NCBI GenBank assembly: GCA_905181615.1
Contig: CAJIYH010000002.1
Coordinates: 558,001 to 622,000, forward strand
Length of the DNA: 64,000 bases
Direction of reading: 5' to 3'
DNA from: an uncultured Flavobacteriaceae bacterium
Lineage (GTDB): Bacteria > Bacteroidota > Bacteroidia > Flavobacteriales > Flavobacteriaceae
A program made the position numbers and the translations under genes. Shown here piece by piece: positions 45,915 through 55,757 of the stretch. Under the pieces are notes generated by a model, which had not been told where the DNA came from, made no database searches, and worked only from the letters and a program-made list of their open reading frames with translations. Within the stretch, counting starts at the first letter, position 1, and each line of letters starts with the position of its first letter.

Positions 45915-47039
45915 TCAGATATTTTTAGTAAAAGTTGCCCTTTTTTTGTGTAACCGGTTTTCATAGTTTTTCCACATTTGCTGAATTGCCTTATTTTCTT
46001 CTAGCTCTGGGTTAGTTTCCACAATAGTAATTCCTCGCTTATTAAAAGTCTTTTGAATGTCGTTAAAAAGCATAGCAGTAACGCCTTTGTTTTGATAGTC
46101 TGGATGAACACCTATTAAATAAAACGAAGCACGATTATTAAAATACTGAGCCCACAATACACGTAAAAATCCAAAAGGAAAAAAGGAACCGTTTGCTTTT
46201 TTAAGTGCTTTTGTAAAGGAAGGCATAATGATCACAAAGGCTATTAGTTTATTGTCTTTATCGGTAACACATTTTATAAATTCGGGATGTATGTATCGAA
46301 AATATTTTTCCTTGTAATGCTTTATTTGGTAGGGTTGAACCGGCACAAAGGTTTGAAGTTTATTGTAGGTCTGTGCTAGTAATTCAAACATTTGTTCAAC
46401 ATAGGGAAGAATTTCATTTGTTTTTTTGAATTTCAATAGCTTAAGATCATAACGATCTGATATTATTTTTGAAAACCTTTTTACTTTTTCTGGCGCTTCC
46501 TCAAATGGAGCAATTTTCATTTCATACTCTACCCATTGTGCGAGTTTTCGGTATCCTAAAGCCTCTAGGTGCTTTGCATAATAGGGGTGGTTGTATTGGG
46601 TAATCATGGTGTTCATTTCATCGAAACCATAAATTAGAAGTCCGGCTTTGTCAAGGTTAGAAAACCCAACAGGGCCTTCAATGAAATCCAATTGGTGTGC
46701 TTTTCCAAATTTAACAACTTCTGAAAGTAGGGCTTCACTTACTTCTAGATCATCAATAAAATCGAACCAGCCAAAACGAACTTTGTTTTTTTTAAGCTCT
46801 TTAACTTCAACCCAATTGACCATGGCAGCAACTCTACCTGCTAGTTTGTTATTTTTATAGACTAGAAAAAAGGAGGCATCTGCATTTTGAAAAACAGGAT
46901 TTTTTTCTGAGTCTACTACCTCAAGTTCTTCTTTTGTTATTGGTGGAACCCAGAAAGGATTACCTTTATAAAGTTCAAATGGAAATTGAACAAAATCTTT
47001 AAAATGAGCAGGATTTTTTGCTTTTTGAATTCGAATCAT
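45915..47039 (-). CDS. GNAT-like acyltransferase family protein
   Basis: A 374-residue conserved Bacteroidota protein. The N-terminal part (PFELYKGNPFWVPPITKEE) and a C-terminal acyl-CoA-binding stretch (FYLIGVHPDYQNKGVTAMLFNDI) resemble GNAT acetyltransferases, the latter fitting the motif A phosphate-binding loop Q/R-x-x-G-x-G/A with Asn and Lys substitutions. The acceptor is unknown. Some databases call this family GTP cyclohydrolase, for which I see no support. It starts three bases after the transporter gene ends and precedes mnmE. ATG start. Confidence 0.7.
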   Translation of the reverse strand: MIRIQKAKNPAHFKDFVQFPFELYKGNPFWVPPITKEELEVVDSEKNPVFQNADASFFLVYKNNKLAGRVAAMVNWVEVKELKKNKVRFGWFDFIDDLEVSEALLSEVVKFGKAHQLDFIEGPVGFSNLDKAGLLIYGFDEMNTMITQYNHPYYAKHLEALGYRKLAQWVEYEMKIAPFEEAPEKVKRFSKIISDRYDLKLLKFKKTNEILPYVEQMFELLAQTYNKLQTFVPVQPYQIKHYKEKYFRYIHPEFIKCVTDKDNKLIAFVIIMPSFTKALKKANGSFFPFGFLRVLWAQYFNNRASFYLIGVHPDYQNKGVTAMLFNDIQKTFNKRGITIVETNPELEENKAIQQMWKNYENRLHKKRATFTKNI

Positions 47040-47042
47040 AGG

Positions 47043-48098
47043 TTAATTTCTTCTTGCCCGACGTCGAGCTTTCTTTTGAGCTTTTTCTGCCTTACGGAAT
47101 TGTTTTTCTTGGTCTTTAAGCTCTTTTTTTAATACTTTATTGGACTCTTTTGCGTCTTTTGGATTCCTATTATCTTTATGAAAATCTAGACGGTAAGAAA
47201 CCCCAGCATTGATTGAAAATAGGGAAGGAGAGTCTTTTGTGTTTATTCCCACGGTTCCTTCAATCTGAATGTCATCGGTAAACAAAAATGCTGCACCAGT
47301 TCTCAAGATTTGGTCTACATATACATCACCAGAAACACCTTGTGTTTCCATATAAACAGACCATTTTGGACTGAATGTATGGGTCAATGTTAGTATGTAG
47401 GAAAACTCAGGAAAGTCTGAAGCAATCCTGTTGTACGAAAAGTTTGTTACAAAAACCCAAGTTCCAAAAAAATGCGATTGGGTCGCTACAGTTCCTCGGT
47501 AACTTAAAAAGGGTTCTACAGCACCCCTATCTCCTAAATTTTGATAAAGAATGGGGCGATGAATTAAATTAAAGAGATCATCATAAGGTGCTAACTTGGT
47601 TTCTTCGTCCAAATTAAAATTAGCACCAACCGTTACAGATACTGCTGGTATTAAGTCTCGTAATCTAAATTTATTATTTGCGTCCCAACTGAATACATTA
47701 ATTTCTTGTCCATTTTTAAAAGGATCATATACTAAATACTTTATTCCTATAAAATTTCTTAAAAATCCCTTTTGATCATAAACAGGGTTTGGTTCAATTA
47801 GTTTACTCTTAAGTTTTCCAAGCAGATAAGAACCTTCGTAGGTCAATTCTAACTCTTCTTTCAAAAAGCCCCATCGGAGAGAGAGAAACCCAACGCCGGC
47901 GGAAGCCTCTGAATTGTTATATCCTTTATGTTTATATTTCCTATACTCGGTTCCAGTTTCAAATTGAACAACCCCCGTTCCAACAGAAAAGGCACCGATA
48001 GATTCTCCCGGACGATTCGAATTAATTTGATCCGTATATTGTGCGGTGACTTTGAAATTCACAAATAAAATTACGCCCAAAAGAATTCCAAATCGCAT
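47043..48098 (-). CDS. Outer-membrane transporter-like beta-barrel protein (phenol MetA-like)
   Basis: A 351-residue exported protein. The signal peptide is residues 1-19 (VILFVNFKVTAQ). The start of the mature protein, YTDQINSNRPGESIGAFSVG, and the strand-rich body with the ending GINTKDSPSLFSINAGVSYRLDF are typical of the MetA-pathway phenol-degradation transporter family of small barrels. It carries an unusual C-terminal tail (about residues 310-351) that is highly basic with repeated Lys/Arg and predicted helical (KKELKDQEKQFRKAEKAQKK). The substrate is unknown. It leads the minus-strand run transporter-GNAT-mnmE. ATG start. Confidence 0.72.
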   Translation of the reverse strand: MRFGILLGVILFVNFKVTAQYTDQINSNRPGESIGAFSVGTGVVQFETGTEYRKYKHKGYNNSEASAGVGFLSLRWGFLKEELELTYEGSYLLGKLKSKLIEPNPVYDQKGFLRNFIGIKYLVYDPFKNGQEINVFSWDANNKFRLRDLIPAVSVTVGANFNLDEETKLAPYDDLFNLIHRPILYQNLGDRGAVEPFLSYRGTVATQSHFFGTWVFVTNFSYNRIASDFPEFSYILTLTHTFSPKWSVYMETQGVSGDVYVDQILRTGAAFLFTDDIQIEGTVGINTKDSPSLFSINAGVSYRLDFHKDNRNPKDAKESNKVLKKELKDQEKQFRKAEKAQKKARRRARRN

Positions 48099-48162
48099 CT
48101 TTAAATTTTATAGCAATATAAGTGCTTTTAGAGAATTAAACTATTTATTTTAACAAGCAACA

Positions 48163-48195
48163 TTGTATATAAATCATGCGAATTAGTTAAATTTG
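48163..48195 (+). promoter_or_regulatory. Promoter of the DUF4834-YfhO-flippase operon
   Basis: TTG at 48163-48165 and TAAATTTG at 48188-48195 are separated by 22 bases, close to the Bacteroidota consensus spacing. The predicted transcription start is about 13 bases before the TTG start codon at 48215. Confidence 0.55.
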
Positions 48196-48214
48196 ATCGA
48201 TTAAATATTTTTTT

Positions 48215-48433
48215 TTGTTATATTCCATCTTTATATTTCTCGCACTTATCTTCTTGCTAAGAAAGCTTACACCTTGGATTTTACACTTTTTTTTAGGCCG
48301 CTTATTTAGGAAAGTTCAAGCACAGCAAAATCAGCAACAACAAAAACAAAACAAGACCACCGCAAACCCGAAAAAAACTAAAACTTCTTCAGAAAATCTA
48401 GGAGAATATATTGATTATGAAGAAATTGATTAG
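48215..48433 (+). CDS. DUF4834 family small membrane protein
   Basis: A 72-residue protein with one N-terminal membrane segment (about residues 2-28). A Gln/Lys-rich linker follows, and the tail GEYIDYEEID is the hallmark of DUF4834. Function unknown. The start is TTG at 48215 just after a TAAATTTG box. Its end overlaps the YfhO gene by 17 bases. The first gene of a three-gene operon; possibly a small partner of YfhO. Confidence 0.7.
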   Translation: MLYSIFIFLALIFLLRKLTPWILHFFLGRLFRKVQAQQNQQQQKQNKTTANPKKTKTSSENLGEYIDYEEID

Positions 48434-50843
48434 TTTAAATCAGCTTAAAAATTTACTCCCGCACTTGGCGGTTGTTGTTGGATTCATTGTCGTTTCATTG
48501 GCTGTTTTTTATCCTGTTTTACAAGGAAAAAAACTGATACAATCCGATATTCAGCAATACCAAGGAATGTCAAGACAATTACAAGACTCTCGAAAAGAAG
48601 GTAAGGAGTTGTACTGGATTGATAATGCTTTTGGTGGTATGCCTGCCTATCAATTAGGGGCAAAGTATCCCTTTGACTTTTTAACTCCAATTCATAAGCT
48701 TTTTCAAACATTGCCGCATCCAACATTTTTAGTTTTCCTCTATCTACTGGGTTGTTACCTGTTTTTGATTTCTATGCGTTTTCCCATGAAATATGCAGTT
48801 TTCGGAGCTCTTGCATATGGACTTTCAACCTATCTTTTGATCATTATTCAGGTAGGACATAACACCAAAGCCCAAGCCTTAGGCTATTTGCCCTTTGTAC
48901 TTGCAGGAGTTCAATGGATTTTTCGTAAAAAATATTTTTGGGGTTTTGCTTTTAGCACCTTTGCAATTGCATTGCAAATTCGAGCAAATCATTACCAGAT
49001 GACTTATTATATGTTGTTGTTTTTATTAATATTTGGTTTTGTACAAGTATTGGAGCATTATAAAAATAAGGAATTAAAAGACTTGTACACAAAAGTTGGA
49101 GTACTAGCTGCTGCTGGAGTTTTGGCTCTTGGACTCAATGCAACTGCACTCATGGCTACTTCCGAATACGCAAAATTTAGCACTCGAGGTAAAAGCGAAC
49201 TTACGTTATCTGCTACCGGTAAACCTGTCGAAATTTCTTCGGGTCTATCCTACGATTACATAACTGAATATAGCTATGGTGTATTCGAAAGTTTAAACCT
49301 CATTATTCCGCGTATTCAAGGTGGCGGTTCTGGAGAAGACCTTGGAACTTCATCAGAACTTTATGAGTACCTAGTTAAAGAAGGAGTTAGTAAACAACAA
49401 GCAAAAGGGTTTAGTGAAAATGCTCCGACTTATTGGGGTGATCAGCCCATTCTCGAAGCTCCAGCATACGTTGGGGTGGTTGTAGTTTTCTTGGCTTTAT
49501 TAGCTCTTTTTCTGAGTTGGAATAATAACAAAAGATGGTTGTTGTTTGGGATAATTCTATCACTTACGCTTTCATGGGGTAAAAACTTTTCTTTTCTAAC
49601 ACAATTCTTTATAGACTATGTTCCTATGTACAGCAAGTTTAGGGCTGTTTCATCAATACAAGTTATTTTAGAACTGGCTTTTCCAGTTCTTGCTACTATT
49701 GGATTATATGAATATTTTCAAGCCTCAAAAAAGGTTCGAAATAAAGCCTTAATAATAACTGCTTTTAGTTTTTTAGGACTAGGACTTTTCCTTTTAATAA
49801 TTAAAGGCTTTCATTCTTTTGAAGGAATTTCTGACAGTTATTACAAGCAAGTATTTGGTGCAGAAATAATGCAACAAGTTTATTATGCAAGAAAAGCTAT
49901 CTATACCGAAGACATCAATCGTTTGTTTTTATTTGTAACCTTAACAGGAGGAACATTATTGGCTTTTACTTATAATAAATTAAAGGCTAATGTAGCTTTA
50001 GGTATTGTTTTTCTTTTGATGCTAATAGATTTAGGAGGAATTTCAAACCGCTATATGAACAGAGACTTGTTCCAAAACAAGTCGCGTTCAAAAAATGCGT
50101 TTACCATATCTGTTTCGGATCAAGCAATTTTAAATGATACGACCCGATATCGTGTATATGAAGCAGGCTTGCGATTGACTGGAGCAAGAACCTCCTATTT
50201 TCATAATGCTATTGGCGGCTATCATGGAGCTAAGCCCAGGAGATACCAAGAGGTTTTCGAATTATTTACAACACTTCAACGGGAAGAGATTTTAAACATC
50301 CTTAATGTAAAATATGTTCTTTATGAAAATGATGAGGGAGGCTTGAAACCCTTGATGAATCCTGAGAATCTAGGTAATGCCTGGTTTGTTGAAAACCTCG
50401 AAATTACCAATAGCCCTGATCAAACCTATCAAAAGCTTGCTACAATTGATTTTGCCAAAACAGCCGTAAGTGAATCGGAATTAGTAAAAGACCTACCTAA
50501 AGCCTATGCTCTAGATTCTCAAGCTTCCATAATCTTGACTAATAATGAGCCTGGAAATCTCAAATATAAATCTAGTTCTTCTAAAGATGCCTTTATTGTC
50601 TTTTCTGAAATGCACTATCCTGAGGGTTGGATTGCTAAGATTGATGGAGTAGAGCAACCTCATTTCAATGTCGATTATATTTTAAGGGGAATGGCTGTTC
50701 CTAAGGGAACCCATTCAATAGAATTTGTGTTTGACCCACCTGTTGTTCGCTTGGGTGGATCGATTCAGTGGATTAGCTTTCTAGTCCTAATGAGCTTAAT
50801 GGCTTTTGGAATAAGAAATCAAATCAAAAACACTATATTATAG
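48417..50843 (+). CDS. YfhO family membrane glycosyltransferase-like protein
   Basis: An 808-residue integral membrane protein with about 12-13 helices and a C-terminal periplasmic domain (about residues 560-790). The N-terminal loop QSDIQQYQGMSRQLQ and WIDNAFGGMPAYQLG match the catalytic-loop region of YfhO, a GT-C-type family linked to glycosylation of lipoteichoic acid or cell-surface glycans in Firmicutes; the donor and acceptor here are unknown. I place the start at ATG 48417, two codons downstream of an alternative TTG at 48411, giving MKKLISLNQLKN. It overlaps DUF4834 and is followed three bases later by a flippase gene, so export of a glycan is a reasonable shared theme. Confidence 0.85.
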   Translation: MKKLISLNQLKNLLPHLAVVVGFIVVSLAVFYPVLQGKKLIQSDIQQYQGMSRQLQDSRKEGKELYWIDNAFGGMPAYQLGAKYPFDFLTPIHKLFQTLPHPTFLVFLYLLGCYLFLISMRFPMKYAVFGALAYGLSTYLLIIIQVGHNTKAQALGYLPFVLAGVQWIFRKKYFWGFAFSTFAIALQIRANHYQMTYYMLLFLLIFGFVQVLEHYKNKELKDLYTKVGVLAAAGVLALGLNATALMATSEYAKFSTRGKSELTLSATGKPVEISSGLSYDYITEYSYGVFESLNLIIPRIQGGGSGEDLGTSSELYEYLVKEGVSKQQAKGFSENAPTYWGDQPILEAPAYVGVVVVFLALLALFLSWNNNKRWLLFGIILSLTLSWGKNFSFLTQFFIDYVPMYSKFRAVSSIQVILELAFPVLATIGLYEYFQASKKVRNKALIITAFSFLGLGLFLLIIKGFHSFEGISDSYYKQVFGAEIMQQVYYARKAIYTEDINRLFLFVTLTGGTLLAFTYNKLKANVALGIVFLLMLIDLGGISNRYMNRDLFQNKSRSKNAFTISVSDQAILNDTTRYRVYEAGLRLTGARTSYFHNAIGGYHGAKPRRYQEVFELFTTLQREEILNILNVKYVLYENDEGGLKPLMNPENLGNAWFVENLEITNSPDQTYQKLATIDFAKTAVSESELVKDLPKAYALDSQASIILTNNEPGNLKYKSSSSKDAFIVFSEMHYPEGWIAKIDGVEQPHFNVDYILRGMAVPKGTHSIEFVFDPPVVRLGGSIQWISFLVLMSLMAFGIRNQIKNTIL

Positions 50844-50846
50844 TCC

Positions 50847-52316
50847 ATGGGAACCATTGCAAGACAATCATTTTATAACGTAATAAGTATTCTAATTGCT
50901 TTTGCATTAGGCGGTCTTAATACCATTGTGTTTTATCCAAGAGTTATGGGTCCTGAATTTCACGGTCTAATCGTTGCAATGCTTGCGAATTCAAATATAG
51001 TTCAACCGATATTCTCCTACGGTATTCAATTTTCTGTCATCAAGTTTTATTCTGCTTGTACATCCAAAAGAGAACAAGACAACCTGCTTATTTTCTCTAT
51101 TTTTTTACCATTATTAGTAATTATACCATTGATAGTTACGGTTTATCAATTTGAATCAATCACAAATTATTTGTTTGCAGATGATTCTCCCGCAAAAAGC
51201 TTTTTGTTTTTAATCTTTGGCGTAGCGGTTGCCACAGCATATTTTGAGATTTTTTATAGTTGGTTACGGATTCAAAAAAATACAGTTTTTGGTAATTTTT
51301 TAAAAGAAGTATACCAGCGCGTAATGATTACGGTTCTATTGTCTTTATATCTTGTAGGTTGGCTTGATTTTGATGGTTTTGTGATTACATTGATTATAGG
51401 TTATTACGTGCGATTACTTTTGATTCTAAGTTATGCTCTATGGGTCTATCGCCCAGAAATACATTGGCAATTGCCAAGTAATATAGGGGTTGTTTTACGC
51501 TATTGTAGCTATATTTTTTTTACAGGCTTTTCGGCAAGTCTTATTTTAGATCTGGACAAGTCCATGATCGAACAGATTTTGAAGCCCGAATATGTTTCTT
51601 TTTATACTGTTGCAATTTTTATTGCTGCTGTAATCGACGCACCCTCTAGGGCTATGGTCCAAATAGTAAGTCCAATGGTGGCCGAAGCTTTGAATGAGAA
51701 TAAACAAGAACGTTTGGAAGAACTCTTAAAGAAAAGCTCTTTGAATCTATTTTTAGTTTCAGGTCTACTTTTTGTTTTAATCACAACTAACTTAGATGCT
51801 ATTTATAAGTTGATTGAAATTTTAAACGAAAAAAAAGGCTATGCTACTGGGTTGCCTATTGTTTTATTAATAGCCGTTACAAAGCTTTTTTCGGCATCTT
51901 TGGGTTGTTTAAATAACATCATCACCAATTCAGAATATTACAGGTATCTTCTGATCTTTTCAATAGGGGCAGCCTCTCTTGCTTTTGCTCTTAATTTAGA
52001 ATTCATAAACTCTTATGGCTTTGTGGGGGCTGCAATTGCCTCGCTAGTTGTTGTTACACTCTTTAATTTTCTAAAAATAGTACTTGTCTATTTTAAATTA
52101 AAAATACATCCGTTTAGTTTAAATTCTCTATGGACTTTACTGCTTATACTGGGATTATATTTTATATTCAAAAACATAGAGATTGATGTAGCTCCTTTCT
52201 ATTCGATACTTATTAAGTCTTTAGTTGCTGGAGTATTATACTTAGTTCTAAGCTATTTTTTAGTGTTATCTGAAGATGTAAATGAATTTATAAATAAGTT
52301 CCTTAAAAAACAATAG
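50847..52316 (+). CDS. Wzx-like oligosaccharide flippase (MOP superfamily)
   Basis: A 489-residue membrane protein with about 14 helices, the count and length of polysaccharide flippases. It begins RQSFYNVISILIAFALGGLN, typical of the family, with PRVMGPEFHGL in the first loop. It probably flips undecaprenyl-linked oligosaccharides to the periplasm; the substrate is unknown. ATG at 50847, three bases after yfhO, suggests an operon with YfhO and DUF4834. The stop overlaps a strong hairpin. Confidence 0.85.
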   Translation: MGTIARQSFYNVISILIAFALGGLNTIVFYPRVMGPEFHGLIVAMLANSNIVQPIFSYGIQFSVIKFYSACTSKREQDNLLIFSIFLPLLVIIPLIVTVYQFESITNYLFADDSPAKSFLFLIFGVAVATAYFEIFYSWLRIQKNTVFGNFLKEVYQRVMITVLLSLYLVGWLDFDGFVITLIIGYYVRLLLILSYALWVYRPEIHWQLPSNIGVVLRYCSYIFFTGFSASLILDLDKSMIEQILKPEYVSFYTVAIFIAAVIDAPSRAMVQIVSPMVAEALNENKQERLEELLKKSSLNLFLVSGLLFVLITTNLDAIYKLIEILNEKKGYATGLPIVLLIAVTKLFSASLGCLNNIITNSEYYRYLLIFSIGAASLAFALNLEFINSYGFVGAAIASLVVVTLFNFLKIVLVYFKLKIHPFSLNSLWTLLLILGLYFIFKNIEIDVAPFYSILIKSLVAGVLYLVLSYFLVLSEDVNEFINKFLKKQ

Positions 52317-52341
52317 CCTGCAGTTTTTTCTGCAGGCTATT
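52312..52341. terminator. Bidirectional terminator between flippase and uvrA
   Basis: A perfect 12-bp stem, AATAGCCTGCAG (52312-52323) and CTGCAGGCTATT (52330-52341), with a six-T loop. The left arm includes the flippase stop codon. On the minus strand it is followed by GTTTTTT, so it suits uvrA read-through termination as well as the plus-strand operon. Confidence 0.8.
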
Positions 52342-52448
52342 CAAACAAAATTTTTAAACCAGTAGTTCAATTATGAAATTAAATAAACTATAAAGATCCT
52401 TTCAATTACTGTGCCAAACTAATAAACTAGAAGTTAAGGAGCTGTATA

Positions 52449-55232
52449 TCATTTATTTAACTTTCTAGCTAAAAACTGACCCGTAAAAGATTTCTTTATT
52501 TTCGAAAGTTCTTCGGGAGTTCCTTCTCCCAAAAGTTCCCCGCCTTTATTTCCACCTTCTGGGCCAAGATCAATTACATGATCAGCGCATTTTATAAGGT
52601 CAATATTATGTTCAACTACGACCAAAGAATGTCCTCTTTCTAAGAGTGCTTCAAAGGAAGTTAATAGTTTTTTTATGTCATGAAAATGTAAGCCAGTAGT
52701 AGGCTCATCAAAAATAAAGAGGATTTTGTCCCGATGATCTCCTTTTCCAATAAAGGAAGCCAGCTTTATACGTTGAGCTTCACCTCCAGATAGTGTAGCT
52801 GATGATTGTCCTAGAGAAACATAGCCAAGCCCTACTTTTTGAAGAGGCTTGAGTTTTTTCACTAATTTGGTTTGTTTGTGTTCTTCAAAAAATGCAATTG
52901 CATCATCTACAGTAAGCTCTAAAATAGCGTCAATTGATTTGCTTTCGAATTGTACTTCACGGACTTCTTTTTTGAAGCGCTTTCCTCTGCAATGCTCACA
53001 TTGTAAGACCACATCCGCCATGAATTGCATTTCAATGGTAACGACTCCTTCGCCTTTGCAGGATTCACATCTACCGCCATCTACATTAAAGGAGAAATGC
53101 TTTGCTTGGTAGTTTCTCATTTTTGATAGGGAAAGTCCAGCAAATAAAGCACGAATATCATCGTAAGCTTTAATGTAGGTTACAGGATTTGATCTTGAGG
53201 ATCTACCAATAGGGTTTTGATCTATAAATTCGACATGTTTGATTGATTCATAGTTTCCTTGGAGTGAATTAAATTGTCCTGGTTTTTCTATGAAAACACC
53301 TAATTCACGCTGTAGTGCTGGATATAATATTTTTTTAACAAGTGTACTTTTGCCACTTCCTGAAACCCCAGTAACTACTGTCATTGAGTTTAAAGGGAAA
53401 TGGGCTGTAATGTTTTGAAGATTATTTTCTCGTGCTCCCGTAACTATAATTTGTTCATGACTTTTACGTCGAATTGCAGGAACTTCAATTTTTAATTTTC
53501 CTGTTAGATATTGAGCTGTTAATGAGGACGATTTCAAGATTTCTTTCATTGTACCCTGCGCAACAACTCTTCCGCCTAATGTTCCTGCTTCTGGCCCCAT
53601 ATCAATTATACAGTCTGCGGCTTGCATAATTTCCTCATCATGTTCTACCACAAGAACAGTATTTCCAAGATCACGCAGTTTTTTTAATATTTTAATTAAA
53701 CGCTCATTATCTCTAGAATGAAGCCCAATACTCGGTTCATCCAAAATGTACATTGAACCAACCAGGCTACTTCCCAAAGAAGTTGCAAGGTTTATCCTTT
53801 GAGATTCACCTCCTGAAAGTGAGTTTGATTTTCGATTGAGTGTTAAGTAGCCTAAACCAACATCTTTAATGAAGTTTAACCTACTTTTAATTTCAGTGAG
53901 TAATCGTTCGGCAACTTCTTTCTGTTGATTAGACAACTGTATTTTATTAAAAAACTCCAAGAGATCATCTAAAGGCTCATTTACTAATTCAGACAAACTC
54001 TTTCCATTGACCTTTACAAATGCAGCCTCGGGCTTTAGACGTGCACCTTGGCATGAACTACAATGAGTTTTTCCACGGTATCTTGATAAAAGAACACGGT
54101 TTTGAATTTTATAGTTTTTTGCTTGAATTTTTTTGAAGAATTCATTAAGTCCAGTGAAATAGGAATTCCCGTTCCAGAGTAAATCCTTGTCTTCCTGTTC
54201 TAATTCAAAGTAAGGTTTGTGGATTGGAAAGTCAAAACGGTAAGCATTATTTATTAGTTCTTCATAAAACTTCTTCATAGTTGCACCCTTCCAAGGGGCA
54301 ATAGCTTCCTCAAAAATAGAAAGTCCCGTGTTTGGAATTACTAATTCGGGATCAACACCAATGATATCTCCATATCCCTCACATACAGGACAGGCACCAA
54401 AAGGATTGTTGAAGCTAAATAAATGAACATTCGGCGTAACAAATTGCATTCCGTCAGCTTCAAAGTTACTTGAGAATGTTTTTCGATTTTCACCCTCTAT
54501 AGAAACTACAGAACAGCTTCCGTTCCCCTCAAAAAATGCAATTTCAACGGCATCAGATAAGCGATTCTTGAAATCTTCTTCTTTTTTAAGAATAATTCGA
54601 TCTACAACAAGTTCGAATTTTTCAGGTGGATTGTTAGCAACTTCATCCAGTCTTAGCATTTTTCCGTAAGCAAAGATTCGCGCAAATCCTTGTTGAATTA
54701 AAATTTTAACAACTTCTTTTGTACTTCTTTTTTCAGTGTTTGCAACCTTTGTTAACAGAAGTAATTTAGTGTTTTCTTCTAGTGTGAATATATGTTTCAC
54801 TACATCGGCTAAAGTATCTTTTTTAACGACCGTATTGGAAATAGGAGAGAAGGTAACTCCAATTCTAGCATAAAGTAGTTTTAGATAATCATAGATTTCT
54901 GTCTTGGTTCCAACTGTGGACCTTGGGTTAGTAGAATTTACTTTTTGTTCAACAGCAATAGCTGGAGAAATTCCAATTATTTGATCAACTTTGGGCTTGT
55001 TCAACCTTCCCATAAACTGACGAGCATAAGAAGAAAGACTTTCTACATACCTTCGCTGACCTTCGGCATAGAGAGTGTCAAATGCCAAAGAGGATTTACC
55101 TGAACCAGACAATCCAGTAATTACAGTAAGGTTGTTTCGCTCAAGAGCTAAATCAACGTTTTTAAGGTTGTGAAGCTGAGCTCCTAAGATGATGATGTGA
55201 TCTTTAGGATTTAATTTTCTAAGGTCTTGCAT
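52449..55232 (-). CDS. uvrA: Excinuclease ABC subunit A
   Basis: Damage-recognition ATPase of nucleotide excision repair, working with UvrB. I take 927 residues from the ATG at 55232 (MQDLRKLNPKDHIIILGAQ); a longer frame from 55271 adds 13 atypical residues. Two ABC cassettes are visible: Walker A GLSGSGKSS at 40-48 and GVSGSGKSTL in the second half, with LSGGESQRINLA and LSGGEAQRIKLA signatures. Zinc-finger pairs include CPVC, CSSC and CESC...CEHC. The length is normal. It is monocistronic and converges with the flippase operon. A bidirectional terminator lies downstream. Confidence 0.98.
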   Translation of the reverse strand: MQDLRKLNPKDHIIILGAQLHNLKNVDLALERNNLTVITGLSGSGKSSLAFDTLYAEGQRRYVESLSSYARQFMGRLNKPKVDQIIGISPAIAVEQKVNSTNPRSTVGTKTEIYDYLKLLYARIGVTFSPISNTVVKKDTLADVVKHIFTLEENTKLLLLTKVANTEKRSTKEVVKILIQQGFARIFAYGKMLRLDEVANNPPEKFELVVDRIILKKEEDFKNRLSDAVEIAFFEGNGSCSVVSIEGENRKTFSSNFEADGMQFVTPNVHLFSFNNPFGACPVCEGYGDIIGVDPELVIPNTGLSIFEEAIAPWKGATMKKFYEELINNAYRFDFPIHKPYFELEQEDKDLLWNGNSYFTGLNEFFKKIQAKNYKIQNRVLLSRYRGKTHCSSCQGARLKPEAAFVKVNGKSLSELVNEPLDDLLEFFNKIQLSNQQKEVAERLLTEIKSRLNFIKDVGLGYLTLNRKSNSLSGGESQRINLATSLGSSLVGSMYILDEPSIGLHSRDNERLIKILKKLRDLGNTVLVVEHDEEIMQAADCIIDMGPEAGTLGGRVVAQGTMKEILKSSSLTAQYLTGKLKIEVPAIRRKSHEQIIVTGARENNLQNITAHFPLNSMTVVTGVSGSGKSTLVKKILYPALQRELGVFIEKPGQFNSLQGNYESIKHVEFIDQNPIGRSSRSNPVTYIKAYDDIRALFAGLSLSKMRNYQAKHFSFNVDGGRCESCKGEGVVTIEMQFMADVVLQCEHCRGKRFKKEVREVQFESKSIDAILELTVDDAIAFFEEHKQTKLVKKLKPLQKVGLGYVSLGQSSATLSGGEAQRIKLASFIGKGDHRDKILFIFDEPTTGLHFHDIKKLLTSFEALLERGHSLVVVEHNIDLIKCADHVIDLGPEGGNKGGELLGEGTPEELSKIKKSFTGQFLARKLNK

Positions 55233-55322
55233 ACTAAAAATGAAGATTGAAAGATACAACTTATCTAACAATTTTATCCTTAGGTCTGACTTATCTTATA
55301 GTTGGTAATCTAAAAAATTAAC

Positions 55323-55559
55323 TTAAGACTTTTGCTTTGTGTTTTTGAGATATAATTGCTCTACTTTAGTTCTAGCCCAAGGTGTTTTTCTTAGAAATTT
55401 TAAGCTTGAATTAATTGAAGGATCATGAGTAAAGCATCGAATGGATATTTTACTCCCCAATTCCTCAAATCCATAATAAGAAACCAGATGGTTTAATACA
55501 TCAACCAATTTAACTCCATGTAACGGATTGTTGAGTTGCTGCTCAAGTTTTTCAGACAT
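55323..55559 (-). CDS. VF530 family (DUF2132) DNA-binding protein
   Basis: A 78-residue basic protein with the family pattern [22 protein letters not shown] and [22 protein letters not shown] followed by a VExLYL end. The VF530 family is thought to bind DNA, but its role is not established. It lies upstream of uvrA on the same strand with a 90-base gap, and its ATG at 55559 is preceded by a TACCTTTG box at minus-strand 55581-55574. That predicts a leader of only about ten bases. Confidence 0.85.
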   Translation of the reverse strand: MSEKLEQQLNNPLHGVKLVDVLNHLVSYYGFEELGSKISIRCFTHDPSINSSLKFLRKTPWARTKVEQLYLKNTKQKS

Positions 55560-55573
55560 CAGTTAATTTTCCT

Positions 55574-55581
55574 CAAAGGTA
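55574..55581 (-). promoter_or_regulatory. -7 box of the VF530 gene
   Basis: The minus strand reads TACCTTTG, matching TAnnTTTG, 15 bases before the ATG at 55559. No TTG was found at the normal -33 distance. Confidence 0.5.
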
Positions 55582-55647
55582 GGGGTTTAGATTGTTGAGA
55601 AAAAGAAATAATTAAATGAAATCCTTAACGATAACAGCTGCAAATTA

Positions 55648-55677
55648 TTGTAGACTTAAATAAAAAATGTATATTTG
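55648..55677 (+). promoter_or_regulatory. Promoter of the sigma factor gene
   Basis: TTG at 55648-55650 and TATATTTG at 55670-55677 are 19 bases apart, an excellent match to the Bacteroidota consensus. The transcription start should be near 55683, leaving an untranslated leader of about 75 bases. Confidence 0.75.
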
Positions 55678-55757
55678 ATTTATTAAACTATATATTTATA
55701 CAACAACTCTACTTTTAAATTTATCGAAAACCAACTCCCATTGGGTGTTTAAAAGTA

